Shown: positions 1-8,167, counted from the stretch's first letter. The stretch: DNA of 39,364 nucleotides from Actinomycetes bacterium (GCA_021801235.1 JAJYYG010000005.1:1-39364); one strand, 5' to 3'. Notes: generated from the letters alone by a model not told the origin. Program-made: numbers and translations.

Positions 1-108
1 CGGCGAGCACGCATGCCGCGCCACCGGCGAGCACGCATGCCGCGCCACCGGCGAGCACGCATGCCGCGCCACCGGCGAGCACGCATGCCGCGCCACCGGC
101 GAGCACGC
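1..108. repeat. 24-bp tandem array, four copies plus a half copy
   Basis: Four identical 24-bp units occupy 1-24, 25-48, 49-72 and 73-96, and the first 12 bases of a fifth copy fill 97-108. Each unit contains the palindrome GCATGC. The array is cut by the window edge, so the true copy number is unknown. Because 24 is a multiple of three it stays open in several frames, but the peptides are simple Arg-rich repeats. It ends directly before the sulfatase promoter hexamer. Confidence 0.95.
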
Positions 109-114
109 TACCGT
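109..114 (+). promoter_or_regulatory. -10 box TACCGT for the sulfatase
   Basis: TACCGT fits the actinobacterial -10 pattern TANNNT and is followed by 8 nt and then ATG at 123. This is close to leaderless distance, so ATG 123 is preferred over the in-frame TTG at 114, which lies on the hexamer itself. Inferred from sequence only. Confidence 0.45.
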
Positions 115-122
115 TGCCGGCG

Positions 123-1667
123 ATGGCGACCGCAGCGCAGAGACGGCCCAACATCCTCCTCGTCGTGTCGGACCAGGAGCGTCAACGCGGCTGGCTCCCA
201 CCCGACGTGTCGCTCCCCTGGCGCGACCGCCTCCGGGCCGAGGGCATCGAGTTCACCAACTCCTTCACCCACTCCTCCCCCTGCTCCCCCAGCCGGGCCA
301 GCCTGTTCACCGGGCGATACCTCCCCGGTCACGGCGTCACCGACAACGTGATCATGCCCGAGCACACCGAGCTCTCCACCGCCATCCCCACGATGGGATC
401 ACTCCTGAGGGAGGCCGGCTACCGCTCCTCCTACATCGGCAAGTGGCACCTCTCCCAGTCCGCGACTCCGGACATGGTCGCCTACGGGTTCACCGACTGG
501 GACGGGAACGACCGGCACTTCATGGGCTGGGCGGGCACCGGGGTCCACTTCGACCCGATCATCGCCTCGAACGCCGCCCACTGGATCCGCACCCACGCCG
601 GCACCGCTGCGGGCCCCGCCGACACGGCGGACCCCTGGTTCCTGACGGTGGCGCTGGTCAATCCCCACGACGTGATGTGGTACCCGATCGACCAGCCGGG
701 GTACCGGGAGGCGCACCCCGACGAGGTGGGCGGCGTGCGGTCCCTCCTCGAGTCCGCCGCCTGGAAGGACGACGATCCGCTCCCGGTCTTCGGCGAGCCC
801 TACGACGAGGTGGTCGACGCCCTTCCCCCCAACTTCGACGACGACCTCCACACCAAGCCCGAGGCGCACCGCCAGTGGCGGTGGGACCAGCAGCACGGCC
901 TGTGGGGGTACATCGACCCGGCCGACACCCGGTCGTGGTTGCGCCACCTCGACTACTACGTCCATCTCCACCGGCTCGCCGACCGGAGCCTGGGCACGGT
1001 ACTCGCCGCCCTTGAGGAGTCGGGCGCCTGGGACGACACGATCATCGTCTTCACCTCGGACCACGGCGACATGTGCGGCTCCCACGGGCTGCGCTCCAAG
1101 GGGCCGTTCGTCTACGACGAGATCATGAACGTGCCGCTGTACGTGGTGGCGCCCGGGATCACCACCGCCGGCTCGGTCACCTCGTCACTCGCCTCGCACG
1201 TCGACCTGGCCGCCACCCTCGGCGCCCTGGCGGGGGTCCCGCCCGCCCGCCTCGACGCCACGGTCCAGGGCGTCGACCTGGGACCCGTCCTGGCCGATCC
1301 GTCGGCCACGGTCCGCGACCATGTCGTGTTCGCCCAGGACTCCGCCCAGACGGCGCACCTCGACGGGGTGCGGTACGCGCTGCGCGGCTTCACCGACGGG
1401 ACGACCAAGTACGCCCGCTACTACGGGGTGGGGGGCGGCAAGCCGTCCACCGGGCTTTGGGGTCGTTCCCCGGGCCGCAAGCTGTTCGACGTCGACTGCG
1501 CCTTCGACGACAACGACCACGAATGGTACGACCGGGACGCCGACCCGTACGAACTGGTCAACCTGGCGAACGACCGGTCCCGCCGACGAGAGCTGCGCGA
1601 GGTCTACGACCGGATGCGCGCCTACGAGGCCGAGTCCCTCGTGCCCTTCGAGGCCTCCCCGGGCTGA
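123..1667 (+). CDS. Sulfatase family hydrolase (Cys-type, formylglycine dependent)
   Basis: A 514-residue protein of the alkaline-phosphatase/sulfatase superfamily that should hydrolyse a sulfate ester. The motif CSPSRASLFTGR, with Cys54 (numbered from ATG 123), is the classical site where Cys is converted to formylglycine. Near the N-terminus LLVVSDQERQ supplies the metal-binding Asp, with DQ in place of the usual DD. IGKWHL and TSDHGD are the later active-site motifs. The C-terminus has the typical DPYELVNLAND ending. There is no signal peptide, so it is probably cytoplasmic. No formylglycine-generating enzyme lies in the window. An in-frame TTG at 114 is the alternative start. Its last 46 bp overlap the convergent phosphatase gene. 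The substrate (aryl, choline or sugar sulfate) cannot be told from sequence. Confidence 0.9.
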   Translation: MATAAQRRPNILLVVSDQERQRGWLPPDVSLPWRDRLRAEGIEFTNSFTHSSPCSPSRASLFTGRYLPGHGVTDNVIMPEHTELSTAIPTMGSLLREAGYRSSYIGKWHLSQSATPDMVAYGFTDWDGNDRHFMGWAGTGVHFDPIIASNAAHWIRTHAGTAAGPADTADPWFLTVALVNPHDVMWYPIDQPGYREAHPDEVGGVRSLLESAAWKDDDPLPVFGEPYDEVVDALPPNFDDDLHTKPEAHRQWRWDQQHGLWGYIDPADTRSWLRHLDYYVHLHRLADRSLGTVLAALEESGAWDDTIIVFTSDHGDMCGSHGLRSKGPFVYDEIMNVPLYVVAPGITTAGSVTSSLASHVDLAATLGALAGVPPARLDATVQGVDLGPVLADPSATVRDHVVFAQDSAQTAHLDGVRYALRGFTDGTTKYARYYGVGGGKPSTGLWGRSPGRKLFDVDCAFDDNDHEWYDRDADPYELVNLANDRSRRRELREVYDRMRAYEAESLVPFEASPG

Positions 1668-2200
1668 GCCGCGGCCAGCCGGGCCACCAGGTCGTCGACC
1701 AGGCCCCGGCATCCGGCCTCGATCATGGCGAGACACTCGTCGAAGTGCGCGGCGTCGCCGTAGTACGGGTCGGGGACGTCGACGGACCCGCCCGCACGCG
1801 GGTCGAACGGGCGCAACAGCACCAGCTCCGCACGGTGCCCGCCGCCGGCCCGATGGCGGGCCAGCCCGGCCAGCGTCTGCTGGTGGGTCCGGGCCATGGC
1901 CACCACCAGGTCGCGCTCCCCGAACCAGGCCGCCTCGAAGGCCCGGGCCCGGTGGCCGTGGTCGGCATACCCGGCCGCGGCCAGGGCGGCCGCGGCCCGG
2001 GGGTCCATCGGCTCCCCGGCGTGCCAGTTGCCGGTGCCGGCGCTGTCGACCACCAGATGGTTGCCGAGAGCCGTCCCGTCGCCCAGGGCGGTACGGGCCG
2101 CCATGGCCCGCAGCACCACGTCGGCCATGGGTGAGCGGCAGATGTTGCCGGTGCAGACGAAGCACACCCGCAGCGGGAGCGCCCCGCCAACGGTCGTCAC
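1622..2200 (-). CDS. Low-molecular-weight protein-tyrosine phosphatase
   Basis: A 192-residue LMW-PTP. The P-loop is C16-TGNIC-R22-S close to the N-terminus, and the general-acid Asp144 is in DPYYGD, both as in the family. It should dephosphorylate phosphotyrosine or related phosphoesters in the cytoplasm. The GTG start at 2200 overlaps the TGA stop of the upstream UbiB-like gene by 4 nt (GTGA), so translation is probably coupled. The sequence TTVGGALPLRVCFVCTG right after the start gives the expected short lead-in to the P-loop. The 3' end overlaps the convergent sulfatase by 46 bp. The family assignment is firm; the target protein is unknown. Confidence 0.92.
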   Translation of the reverse strand: MTTVGGALPLRVCFVCTGNICRSPMADVVLRAMAARTALGDGTALGNHLVVDSAGTGNWHAGEPMDPRAAAALAAAGYADHGHRARAFEAAWFGERDLVVAMARTHQQTLAGLARHRAGGGHRAELVLLRPFDPRAGGSVDVPDPYYGDAAHFDECLAMIEAGCRGLVDDLVARLAAAQPGEASKGTRDSAS

Positions 2201-3702
2201 GGCCGACGCGGGGTGGGCGGGATGGCCGGCGCCCGGGTCGGCGTCGGCGCCGAGGCCAGCAGCGCCTCGAAGAACGCCCGGTCGTGGAGGAGGGGGACGT
2301 CGGCGAGGAACATCTTCCCGTACCGCTCGAAGTACATCAGCTGCTTGCCCAGGAGGAAGGTGCCCCGGTCGAATTCGGAGGACGTCCCGCCCGACTCGTC
2401 GGCCAGACGCCGGAGCTGGCGCTGCGCCCGCAGGCGGCCGACCGTCGCCTTCAGTGACCGGTTGTGGGCCTCGATCCCCTGGGCCTTGGCCGCTTGGACC
2501 TGCGGCGCCTGGATGAGCGCCGCCAGGCTCACCTCCCCGAAGGGCCGGTTGAGCACCGGCTCGATGAGGCCGCGGATGAAGACGGCCAGGTCCTCGTCGG
2601 AGAGGCCCAGGCCCCGCTGCATCGCCGGCCCGTAGGTACGGGTCAGGTGGGCGGCGATGTCGCTCCAGGCGCCCTCGTCGCCCAGGGCGGCGGCCAGGAT
2701 GCGGATGAAGAAGTGGTGGGTCTCGGGGTCGAGGCGACCCACGATCCCCCAGTCGATGACACCCATGCGCCCGTCCCGCAGCAGCAGCATGTTGCCGGCG
2801 TGGACGTCGCCGTGGAACGCCCCCCACCGGACCGTGGTGAGGAAGAAGGCCCGGACCACCTGTTCGACCAGCGGGGCGGGGTCGACCCCGAAGCGGGTCG
2901 CTCCCGCCAGGTCGTCGATGGGGACGCCGTCGAGGAACTCCATGGTCACCACGTTGGGTCCAGAGAGCTCCGGGAAGGGCTCGGGCACCACCATCAGCGG
3001 GAGGTCGACCTCGTCGAGCAGTAGCCGGAAGGCGGCCATGGCCCGGGCCTCGTTCCGGAGGTCCAGCTCCTCCCCGATCTGCTCGCGGAACCCGAAGAAG
3101 AGCTGCAGCAGCGTCCCCGCCGACTGGTCCCCGGTCTGGCGGGCCACCAGCTCGAGCAGCGGCTGGAGGAGCTCGAGATCGACGGCGACGTCGGCCTCGA
3201 TGCCGGGCCGCAGCACCTTCACCGCCACGTCCCTCCCGTCCATCGTGGTGGCACGGTGGACCACCGCGATGGACGCCCGGCCGATCGGGTGGGTGTCGAA
3301 GTGGGAGTAGGCCTCGTGGAGGGGCATGCCCAGATCCGACTCGATCACGTCGCGCACCGTCTCGAACGGCACCGCCGGACCGGTGTCGAGACAGGTCCGG
3401 AACTCGTCGGCGAACTCCTCCCCGAAGACCCCCGGCGACGAGGCCACCAACTGGCCGAACTTCAGGTACGTGCCGCCGAGGTCCTCGAAGGACCTCCGGA
3501 GCGGACTCGCCAGCGCGGCCAGAGGCAGGGGACCGTTCCGGGCGTGCCGGACCTGGCGGAACGCCACCCCGGCGAACCGCTTGGCGGTGACTTCGGCGAT
3601 CACCGTGCTCCGACGGGCGAGCTCCCGCCGGGTGGGCTGCGGGAGCCGGCGCGCGTGGACACGCGGGACCCGCGGATCGGAGGCGCCGGGCGACGGAGGC
3701 AT
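2197..3702 (-). CDS. UbiB/ABC1/AarF family atypical kinase
   Basis: A 501-residue protein of the UbiB (ABC1, ADCK) protein-kinase-like family. Visible motifs in order are K81-FGQ-84 (KxGQ), the Ala-rich-loop equivalent RASIAVVH near 142-149, the VAVKV Lys162, ExD at E212/D214, HGDVHAGN at 297-304 and DWG at 317 in place of DFG. Members act as ATPases or lipid/quinone-linked kinases. In actinobacteria, which use menaquinone, the role is not well defined. A -10 box TAGGCT lies 6 nt before ATG 3702, suggesting a leaderless transcript that continues into the LMW phosphatase through a GTGA overlap. The C-terminal 25 residues are Pro/Ala-rich. No transmembrane anchor is obvious at the C-terminus. 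Confidence 0.9.
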   Translation of the reverse strand: MPPSPGASDPRVPRVHARRLPQPTRRELARRSTVIAEVTAKRFAGVAFRQVRHARNGPLPLAALASPLRRSFEDLGGTYLKFGQLVASSPGVFGEEFADEFRTCLDTGPAVPFETVRDVIESDLGMPLHEAYSHFDTHPIGRASIAVVHRATTMDGRDVAVKVLRPGIEADVAVDLELLQPLLELVARQTGDQSAGTLLQLFFGFREQIGEELDLRNEARAMAAFRLLLDEVDLPLMVVPEPFPELSGPNVVTMEFLDGVPIDDLAGATRFGVDPAPLVEQVVRAFFLTTVRWGAFHGDVHAGNMLLLRDGRMGVIDWGIVGRLDPETHHFFIRILAAALGDEGAWSDIAAHLTRTYGPAMQRGLGLSDEDLAVFIRGLIEPVLNRPFGEVSLAALIQAPQVQAAKAQGIEAHNRSLKATVGRLRAQRQLRRLADESGGTSSEFDRGTFLLGKQLMYFERYGKMFLADVPLLHDRAFFEALLASAPTPTRAPAIPPTPRRP

Positions 3703-3708
3703 GGCGGA

Positions 3709-3714
3709 AGCCTA
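3709..3714 (-). promoter_or_regulatory. -10 box TAGGCT, leaderless start for UbiB-like gene
   Basis: Reading the minus strand, TAGGCT is followed by 6 nt and the ATG ending at 3702. No Shine-Dalgarno sequence fits, so the transcript probably begins at or beside the start codon. Confidence 0.55.
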
Positions 3715-3860
3715 CGGGCCGGGGTGCCCCCGGCGGCGACAGCCGGAGGAACGCGAGCACACCGCCTGTCCGCCGCCCCGCCGGGCCCGCCGCCGGACCA
3801 GCAGCGGGCGGTGTCGGCTCCGGAAGGGTCACCCCCTTCCCCCTGGGCCGGGACCACCGG

Positions 3861-3866
3861 TACGCT
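3861..3866 (+). promoter_or_regulatory. -10 box TACGCT for the PPOX gene
   Basis: TACGCT matches TANNNT. Unlike most promoters here it would give a leader of about 38 nt, which ends in a good ribosome binding site (GGAGGGG at 3900-3906) before ATG 3911. Confidence 0.4.
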
Positions 3867-3910
3867 CGCCGGAGGAGCGCCCCGGAGGTGGGTGCCAGCG
3901 GAGGGGACCC

Positions 3911-4429
3911 ATGAGCGACGAGCAGTCCGAGACGCCGGCCCGGCAGATGGGCCACGGAATCAAGCAGCGTGACCAGATCAAGATGACCCCGGAGGAGATC
4001 GACGCCTTCCTCCACGAGCGCCGGCCGATGACCATGTGCACCCTCAACCACGACGGCACCATCCACGCGGTGGCCATGTGGTACGGGTTCCTCGACGGCT
4101 CGATCGCCATCGAGACCAAGGCCAAGGCCCAGAAGGCGGTCAACCTCGGGCGCGACACCCGCCTCACCTGCCTCTTCGAGGACGGCGACTACTACGAGGA
4201 GCTCCGCGGGGTGGAGCTGGTGGGGACGGCGGAGATCGTCGACGACCCCGCCAGGATGTGGGAGCTGGGGGTCAACCTCTTCGAGCGCTACTACGGTCCC
4301 TACTCCGAGGAGCTCCGGCCCTTCGTCGAGACCATGCTCAACAAACGGATCGTCGCCAAGCTCAACGTCGACCGGGTGGTCTCGTGGGACCACCGCAAGC
4401 TCGGGCTCCCCTCCACCCGGCCCTCCTGA
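3911..4429 (+). CDS. Pyridoxamine 5'-phosphate oxidase-like flavin/F420 enzyme
   Basis: A 172-residue split-barrel protein of the PPOX superfamily. After a polar N-terminus of about 25 residues comes KMTPEEIDAFLHERRPM, and then TLNHDGTIHAVAMWYGF, the first barrel strands typical of actinobacterial FDOR enzymes that bind FMN or F420. TKAKAQKAVNLGRDTRLTCL is the usual cofactor-proximal segment. The start is fixed by a strong Shine-Dalgarno sequence. The gene is single and faces PhzF, with a hairpin terminator between them. It is not a true PdxH: it lacks the PdxH C-terminal signature seen at 36.7 kb. Cofactor and substrate cannot be settled from sequence. Confidence 0.82.
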   Translation: MSDEQSETPARQMGHGIKQRDQIKMTPEEIDAFLHERRPMTMCTLNHDGTIHAVAMWYGFLDGSIAIETKAKAQKAVNLGRDTRLTCLFEDGDYYEELRGVELVGTAEIVDDPARMWELGVNLFERYYGPYSEELRPFVETMLNKRIVAKLNVDRVVSWDHRKLGLPSTRPS

Positions 4430-4435
4430 CCGGTG

Positions 4436-4476
4436 CGGGTCCGCCGTCCTCCCGGTCGGGAGCCGGGCGGATCCCG
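4436..4476. terminator. Hairpin between convergent PPOX and PhzF genes
   Basis: An outer stem pairs CGGGTCCGCC (4436-4445) with GGCGGATCCCG (4466-4476) with one bulged base. An inner stem pairs CTCCC (4449-4453) with GGGAG (4458-4462) around a 4-nt loop. There is no T-run. Lying between two converging stops, it probably ends transcription from both sides. Confidence 0.6.
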
Positions 4477-4484
4477 CCGGCCGG

Positions 4485-5267
4485 TCAGACCAGGAGGTCG
4501 ACGGTGGCCACGGTCACCGCCCGGCCACCGAGGACGACCCGGTCCCCCGCGAGCGCCATGGTGACCAGCCCGCCCCTCGCAGAAGCCTGCTCCCCCACCA
4601 GCTCCTCCCGCCCGAGCCGACCGCCCCAGTAGGCCGCCAAGGTGCAGTGGGCGGAACCGGTCACCGGATCCTCCGGGATCCCGTAGCCCGGGGCGAAGAC
4701 CCGGCTGACGCAGTCGATGCCGTCCCGGTCGCCGGGGGCGGTGACGATCAGCGAGCGGAGGCCGGCAGCTGCCATCCGACCCGGATCGACGTCGAGCCGG
4801 CGGACGGCGACTGCGTCCTCGAGCTCGGCGAGCGCGTAGGAGCGGCCGCGGCCGAACCAGCGGATGCCGGGCACACCCAGGTCCGGCGGCGGGACGTCGG
4901 CGCGGACCGGGTCGGCGGGGAAGTCCATCTCGATCCGACCATCGTCGGACCCGGTGCAGGAGAGGACGCCGCTGCGGGTACGGAAGCGTGCGTCCCCCCC
5001 GAGGACGTGGGCCGCGGCCAGCGTGGCATGACCGCACAGGTCGACCTCGGTGGTCGGGGTGAACCACCGGAGATCGTGGGGGCCCGCCCCCCGCCGGACC
5101 ACGAAGGCGGTCTCCGACTGGTGCAGCTCGGCGGCCACCGCCTGCATCCGGGCCTCGTCGGGGAACAACCCGACCACGGCGACCGCTGCCGGGTTGCCGG
5201 AGAAGGGCCGATCGGTGAACGCGTCGACCAGGACGAGGCGGAGCGCCACCCCCGTCCGGTCAGGCAC
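4485..5267 (-). CDS. PhzF family isomerase/epimerase-like protein
   Basis: A 260-residue PhzF-fold protein with diaminopimelate epimerase-like architecture. It shows VDAFTDRPFSGNPAAV at the N-terminus, QSETAFV with the catalytic Glu, LRWFTPTTEVDLCGHATLA at the domain core and DPVTGSAHCTL in the second half. All are hallmark PhzF motifs. Family members isomerise varied metabolites; the phenazine role applies only when phenazine genes are present, and none are here. The GTG start at 5267 overlaps the stop of the upstream DinB-like gene by 8 nt, so the two form one transcript with probable coupling. The substrate is unknown. Confidence 0.88.
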   Translation of the reverse strand: MPDRTGVALRLVLVDAFTDRPFSGNPAAVAVVGLFPDEARMQAVAAELHQSETAFVVRRGAGPHDLRWFTPTTEVDLCGHATLAAAHVLGGDARFRTRSGVLSCTGSDDGRIEMDFPADPVRADVPPPDLGVPGIRWFGRGRSYALAELEDAVAVRRLDVDPGRMAAAGLRSLIVTAPGDRDGIDCVSRVFAPGYGIPEDPVTGSAHCTLAAYWGGRLGREELVGEQASARGGLVTMALAGDRVVLGGRAVTVATVDLLV

Positions 5268-5766
5268 CGAGCAGGCCGCGGGCGTAGGCGGCCTGGCCTG
5301 CGTGCTGGAGGCTGTCGTCGGCGATGCTCACAAGCCGCACGCCCAAGGTCACCGGCGGGTCCCACCGGCGGTCTACGATCCGGTCGAGCGCCGCTGCCGT
5401 CACGCCCTCCAGCATCGAACGGGTGCGCCGGTCGACTACGTCGAGGTAGTCGAGGAGCGCGTCCGCGCTCTCGGGACGGACCGCGGCCACCTCGGCCGCC
5501 GAGTGCCCGTAGCCGGTGTTGGAGGGATCGGGGTCCAGCCCGAAGCGCTCGGCCCACGTGCCGGCCACCCAGATCTGGTCGGCCCCGAGGATCTCGGACA
5601 CGTGGTGGTCCTGGACCCGGCTGAGGTGCCACACCAGCCAGCCGATGGGGTTCGCCCCCGGTGCCGGTGGTTCGACCAGGCGCTCCGCGTCCAGACCCCC
5701 GACGGCACGGGCGGCCAGCGGGGGGATACGGCCGTAGAGCTCGACGAGCAGGGCGGAGACTTCCAT
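5260..5766 (-). CDS. DinB-like / DUF664 family protein
   Basis: A 168-residue four-helix-bundle protein of the DinB/YfiT superfamily. The segment [21 protein letters not shown] carries the His residues that usually bind metal, and [13 protein letters not shown] near the C-terminus supplies the last ligand. Relatives act as thiol transferases using mycothiol or bacillithiol, or are uncharacterised. ATG 5766 gives the family-like beginning [14 protein letters not shown]. An in-frame ATG at 5784 would add six residues, and neither start has a good ribosome site. The gene overlaps phzF-like translation by 8 nt, suggesting a joint stress or detoxification role, which is an inference. Confidence 0.82.
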   Translation of the reverse strand: MEVSALLVELYGRIPPLAARAVGGLDAERLVEPPAPGANPIGWLVWHLSRVQDHHVSEILGADQIWVAGTWAERFGLDPDPSNTGYGHSAAEVAAVRPESADALLDYLDVVDRRTRSMLEGVTAAALDRIVDRRWDPPVTLGVRLVSIADDSLQHAGQAAYARGLLGA

Positions 5767-5826
5767 GGACGCATTCGAGCACATCGCCCGGATCGCTGCC
5801 CGCGTCCCGCCCGGGGCGGCAGGAAC

Positions 5827-5840
5827 AAGAACGTGTTACA
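5827..5840. promoter_or_regulatory. Inverted repeat resembling a TetR-type (KstR-like) operator
   Basis: AAGAACGTGTTACA has the core AAC-N2-GTT and agrees with seven of the eight fixed bases of the mycobacterial KstR consensus TNNAACNNGTTNNA. It lies in the divergent space between the DinB-like gene and the SDR, about 55 bp before the SDR start. No TetR gene is present in the window. Operator function is inferred. Confidence 0.35.
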
Positions 5841-5894
5841 ACTACCGGGTTGCAGGGACGGGAGGACCCGTCCACCGCCGGAGGGGACGACCGT

Positions 5895-6683
5895 ATGATT
5901 CTCGACCGCTTTCGCATGACGGACCGGGTGGCCATCGTCACCGGCGCCGGACGCGGCATCGGCGCCGCCACCGCGGTGGCGCTGGCCGAGGCCGGTGCCG
6001 ACGTGGTGGTGTCCGCCCGCACCGCCGACCAGCTCGACGAGGTGGCGGCAGCCGTCGGGCGGGCCGGACGCCGTGCGGAGGTGGTACCGGCCGACCTCAG
6101 CGACCTCGACGCGGTGGCAGGGCTGGTCACGCGGGCACGGGAGGCGTTCGGTCGCCTCGACCTCGTCGTCAACAACGTCGGGGGCGCCCTGCCGCGGCCG
6201 TTCCTCGACACCTCGCCCGGGCGGATGGAACAGGCCTTCCACTTCAACGTCGCCACGGCGCATGCGCTGCTGCGACCCGCGGTACCGCTGATGCTCGAAG
6301 GAGGGGGCGGTTGCGCCGTGAACATCTCCTCGGCCATGGGCAGGGTCGCCGGCCGGGGGTACCTCGCCTACGGGACGGCCAAGGCCGCGCTCGCCCACTA
6401 CACCCGCCTGGCCGCCGCCGACCTGGCACCCCGCATCCGGGTGAACGCCATCGCAGTCGGATCGGTGGCCACCTCCGCACTGGACATCGTCATGCAGACC
6501 GAGGAGTTGAAGACGGCGCTCGAGGCGGGTACGCCGTTGGGCCGGATCGGCGACCCCGAGGACATCGCCGCCGCGGTCGTGTACCTTGCCTCGCCGGCCG
6601 GCTCCTACGTCACCGGTAAGGTCCTCGAGGTCGACGGTGGCATCGGAGGTCCGAACCTCGACATGGGCCTCCCCGACCTCTGA
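5895..6683 (+). CDS. SDR family oxidoreductase
   Basis: A 262-residue classical short-chain dehydrogenase/reductase. It has the cofactor motif T16-GAGRGIG at the N-terminus, NNVG in place of the usual NNAG, NISSAMG with the catalytic Ser, and Y159-GTA-K163. The C-terminus has the DGGIGGPN type ending. ATG 5895 is preceded by GGAGGGGACGA, a strong ribosome site at 5880-5890. The gene is followed 67 bp later by a DapB-like dehydrogenase on the same strand, so they probably form an operon. The pair is typical of actinobacterial lipid, steroid or terpenoid catabolism, but the substrate is not visible. An operator-like dyad lies upstream. Confidence 0.9.
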   Translation: MILDRFRMTDRVAIVTGAGRGIGAATAVALAEAGADVVVSARTADQLDEVAAAVGRAGRRAEVVPADLSDLDAVAGLVTRAREAFGRLDLVVNNVGGALPRPFLDTSPGRMEQAFHFNVATAHALLRPAVPLMLEGGGGCAVNISSAMGRVAGRGYLAYGTAKAALAHYTRLAAADLAPRIRVNAIAVGSVATSALDIVMQTEELKTALEAGTPLGRIGDPEDIAAAVVYLASPAGSYVTGKVLEVDGGIGGPNLDMGLPDL

Positions 6684-6750
6684 CCGCCCGGCGTCGCCGC
6701 CCGTTACCGCCCCGCCCCGTTCCGCCCGACCACCATCGAGGAGCACCGCC

Positions 6751-7842
6751 ATGGACGAGACCCACAGGGACAAGACCTACCGTGTCGTCGCCTGGAGCAC
6801 TGGCAACGTCGGCGTCCACGCCATCGCCGGGATCGACGCCCGCCCCGATCTCGAACTGGTCGGCCTGTGGGTGTCGAACCCCGACAAGGTGGGCAGGGAC
6901 GCCGGGGAGCTCGCCCGCCTCGGACGCCCGCTCGGGGTGGCGGCCACCGACGACGCCGAGGCGCTGCTCGCGCTCCGACCCGACGCGATCGTCCACACCG
7001 CCATGGCCGACAACCGGCTCTTCGAGGCTCTCGAGGACATCCAGCGGATGCTCCGGGCGGGGATCAACGTGGTCTCGAGTGGACCGGTCTTCCTCCAGTA
7101 CCCCTTCGGCGTGGTCGACCCCTCGATGATCGACCCCACCGTGGAGGCGGCGCGGGAAGGCGGCGCCTCCCTCTTCGTCAACGGGGTCGATCCCGGGTTC
7201 GCCAACGACGCCCTCCCGTTGGTGCTGACCGGGGTCAGCGAGCGGATCGACGAGGTCCGGGTCTCCGAGATCCTGAACTACAACACCTACAACCAGCCCA
7301 TGGTGCTCTTCGACATCATGGGCTTCGGCCGTCCGCTCGACCAGGTCCCCATGATCCTCCAGCCTGGCGTGCTGTCCATGGCCTGGGGGAGCGTGGTTCG
7401 CCAGCTGGCCGCCGGGCTCGGGATCGAGCTCGACTCCGTCGACGAGTGGTACGAGCGGCTGCCGGCCACCCACACGTTCGACGTCGATGCCGGGACCATC
7501 GAAGCCGGCACCGCCGCCGCCCTCCACTTCGAGCTCCGCGGCATGCGCAACGGTACGGCGCGCATCGTGTTGGAGCACGTGACCCGCCTCCACGACGACC
7601 TCGGTCCCGAGTGGCCGCAACCGGCGGGGCACGGCTGCTACCGGGTGCAGGTCACCGGTGAGCCCGACTACACGCTCGACCTCCAGCTCCTCGGGAGTGA
7701 CGGGGACCACAACACCGCGGGGTTGAAGGCGACCGCCATGCGCCTGGTCAACGCCGTCCCCGCGGTGGTCGAGAGCCCGGCAGGCCTGCTCACCGCGCTC
7801 GACCTGCCGCCCATCACCGGCCGGGGGCTCGTCTCCCCCTGA
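6751..7842 (+). CDS. NAD(P)H-dependent dehydrogenase, dihydrodipicolinate reductase-like
   Basis: A 363-residue protein with an N-terminal Rossmann fold (AWSTGNVGVHAI, residues 14-25) and a DapB-like C-terminal domain. It belongs to the large actinobacterial group annotated as dihydrodipicolinate reductase or amine dehydrogenase-like, not to true lysine-pathway DapB, which is much shorter (about 250 residues). GVDPGFANDALPL and SEILNYNTYNQP are characteristic of this group, whose best known relative is 2,4-diaminopentanoate dehydrogenase. A GAGGAG ribosome site precedes ATG 6751. It follows the SDR closely and probably shares its transcript and pathway. The substrate is unknown. Confidence 0.82.
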   Translation: MDETHRDKTYRVVAWSTGNVGVHAIAGIDARPDLELVGLWVSNPDKVGRDAGELARLGRPLGVAATDDAEALLALRPDAIVHTAMADNRLFEALEDIQRMLRAGINVVSSGPVFLQYPFGVVDPSMIDPTVEAAREGGASLFVNGVDPGFANDALPLVLTGVSERIDEVRVSEILNYNTYNQPMVLFDIMGFGRPLDQVPMILQPGVLSMAWGSVVRQLAAGLGIELDSVDEWYERLPATHTFDVDAGTIEAGTAAALHFELRGMRNGTARIVLEHVTRLHDDLGPEWPQPAGHGCYRVQVTGEPDYTLDLQLLGSDGDHNTAGLKATAMRLVNAVPAVVESPAGLLTALDLPPITGRGLVSP

Positions 7843-7947
7843 CTCGGCTCCCCTTGACCCAGCCTGCGGACCGTGGGCAGGATCCGGGGCGGGCCCGTCG
7901 TCACCGGGATCCCCCGGGCCGCCGATCGGGTGCTCGATCCCCGAAAC

Positions 7948-7953
7948 TAGAGT
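7948..7953 (+). promoter_or_regulatory. -10 box TAGAGT, leaderless start
   Basis: TAGAGT is followed by 7 nt and ATG 7961. No Shine-Dalgarno sequence is present, so transcription probably starts at the ATG. Confidence 0.5.
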
Positions 7954-7960
7954 CGACCCC

Positions 7961-8167
7961 ATGACGACCACCACCCCGATCCGGGCCCACCGCGCCCAGA
8001 AGCCCTTCGGCTCCTCCGGGGGCCACGGGCTCGACGCCACCGCCTCCGGCTTCGAGTCGACGGGGCTCCGCCAGGGCCAGCCGGCGGCCGCCCTGGCCGG
8101 CCCGCGGCATGCCTCCGCCGCACCACAGCCGCACGACGACGCCGCGCCCGTGGAGCAGGGCCGGTGA
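7961..8167 (+). CDS. Small hypothetical protein, leaderless, coupled to DsrE-like gene
   Basis: A 68-residue ORF with no family I recognise. It begins MTTTTPIRAHRAQKPFG and is rich in Ala, Gly, Pro, His and Gln, with no hydrophobic segment, so it is probably disordered and soluble. Three facts support it being translated. A TANNNT box stands at leaderless distance, codon third positions are almost all G or C, and its TGA stop overlaps the GTG start of the next gene (GTGA at 8164-8167). It may be a real small protein or a leader ORF that only delivers ribosomes to the DsrE-like gene. Confidence 0.5.
   Translation: MTTTTPIRAHRAQKPFGSSGGHGLDATASGFESTGLRQGQPAAALAGPRHASAAPQPHDDAAPVEQGR

Noticed and set aside
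13-351. Plus-strand ORF starting inside the 24-bp array (MPRHRRAR repeats)
   Set aside because: It is only open because the 24-bp unit is a multiple of three, and it then runs out of frame through the sulfatase start, which has clear family motifs in another frame.
1622-4393. A 923-codon minus-strand reading frame across three genes
   Set aside because: Only its last 192 codons (the LMW phosphatase) are real. The rest shadows the UbiB-like gene in the wrong frame, as is usual in GC-rich DNA.
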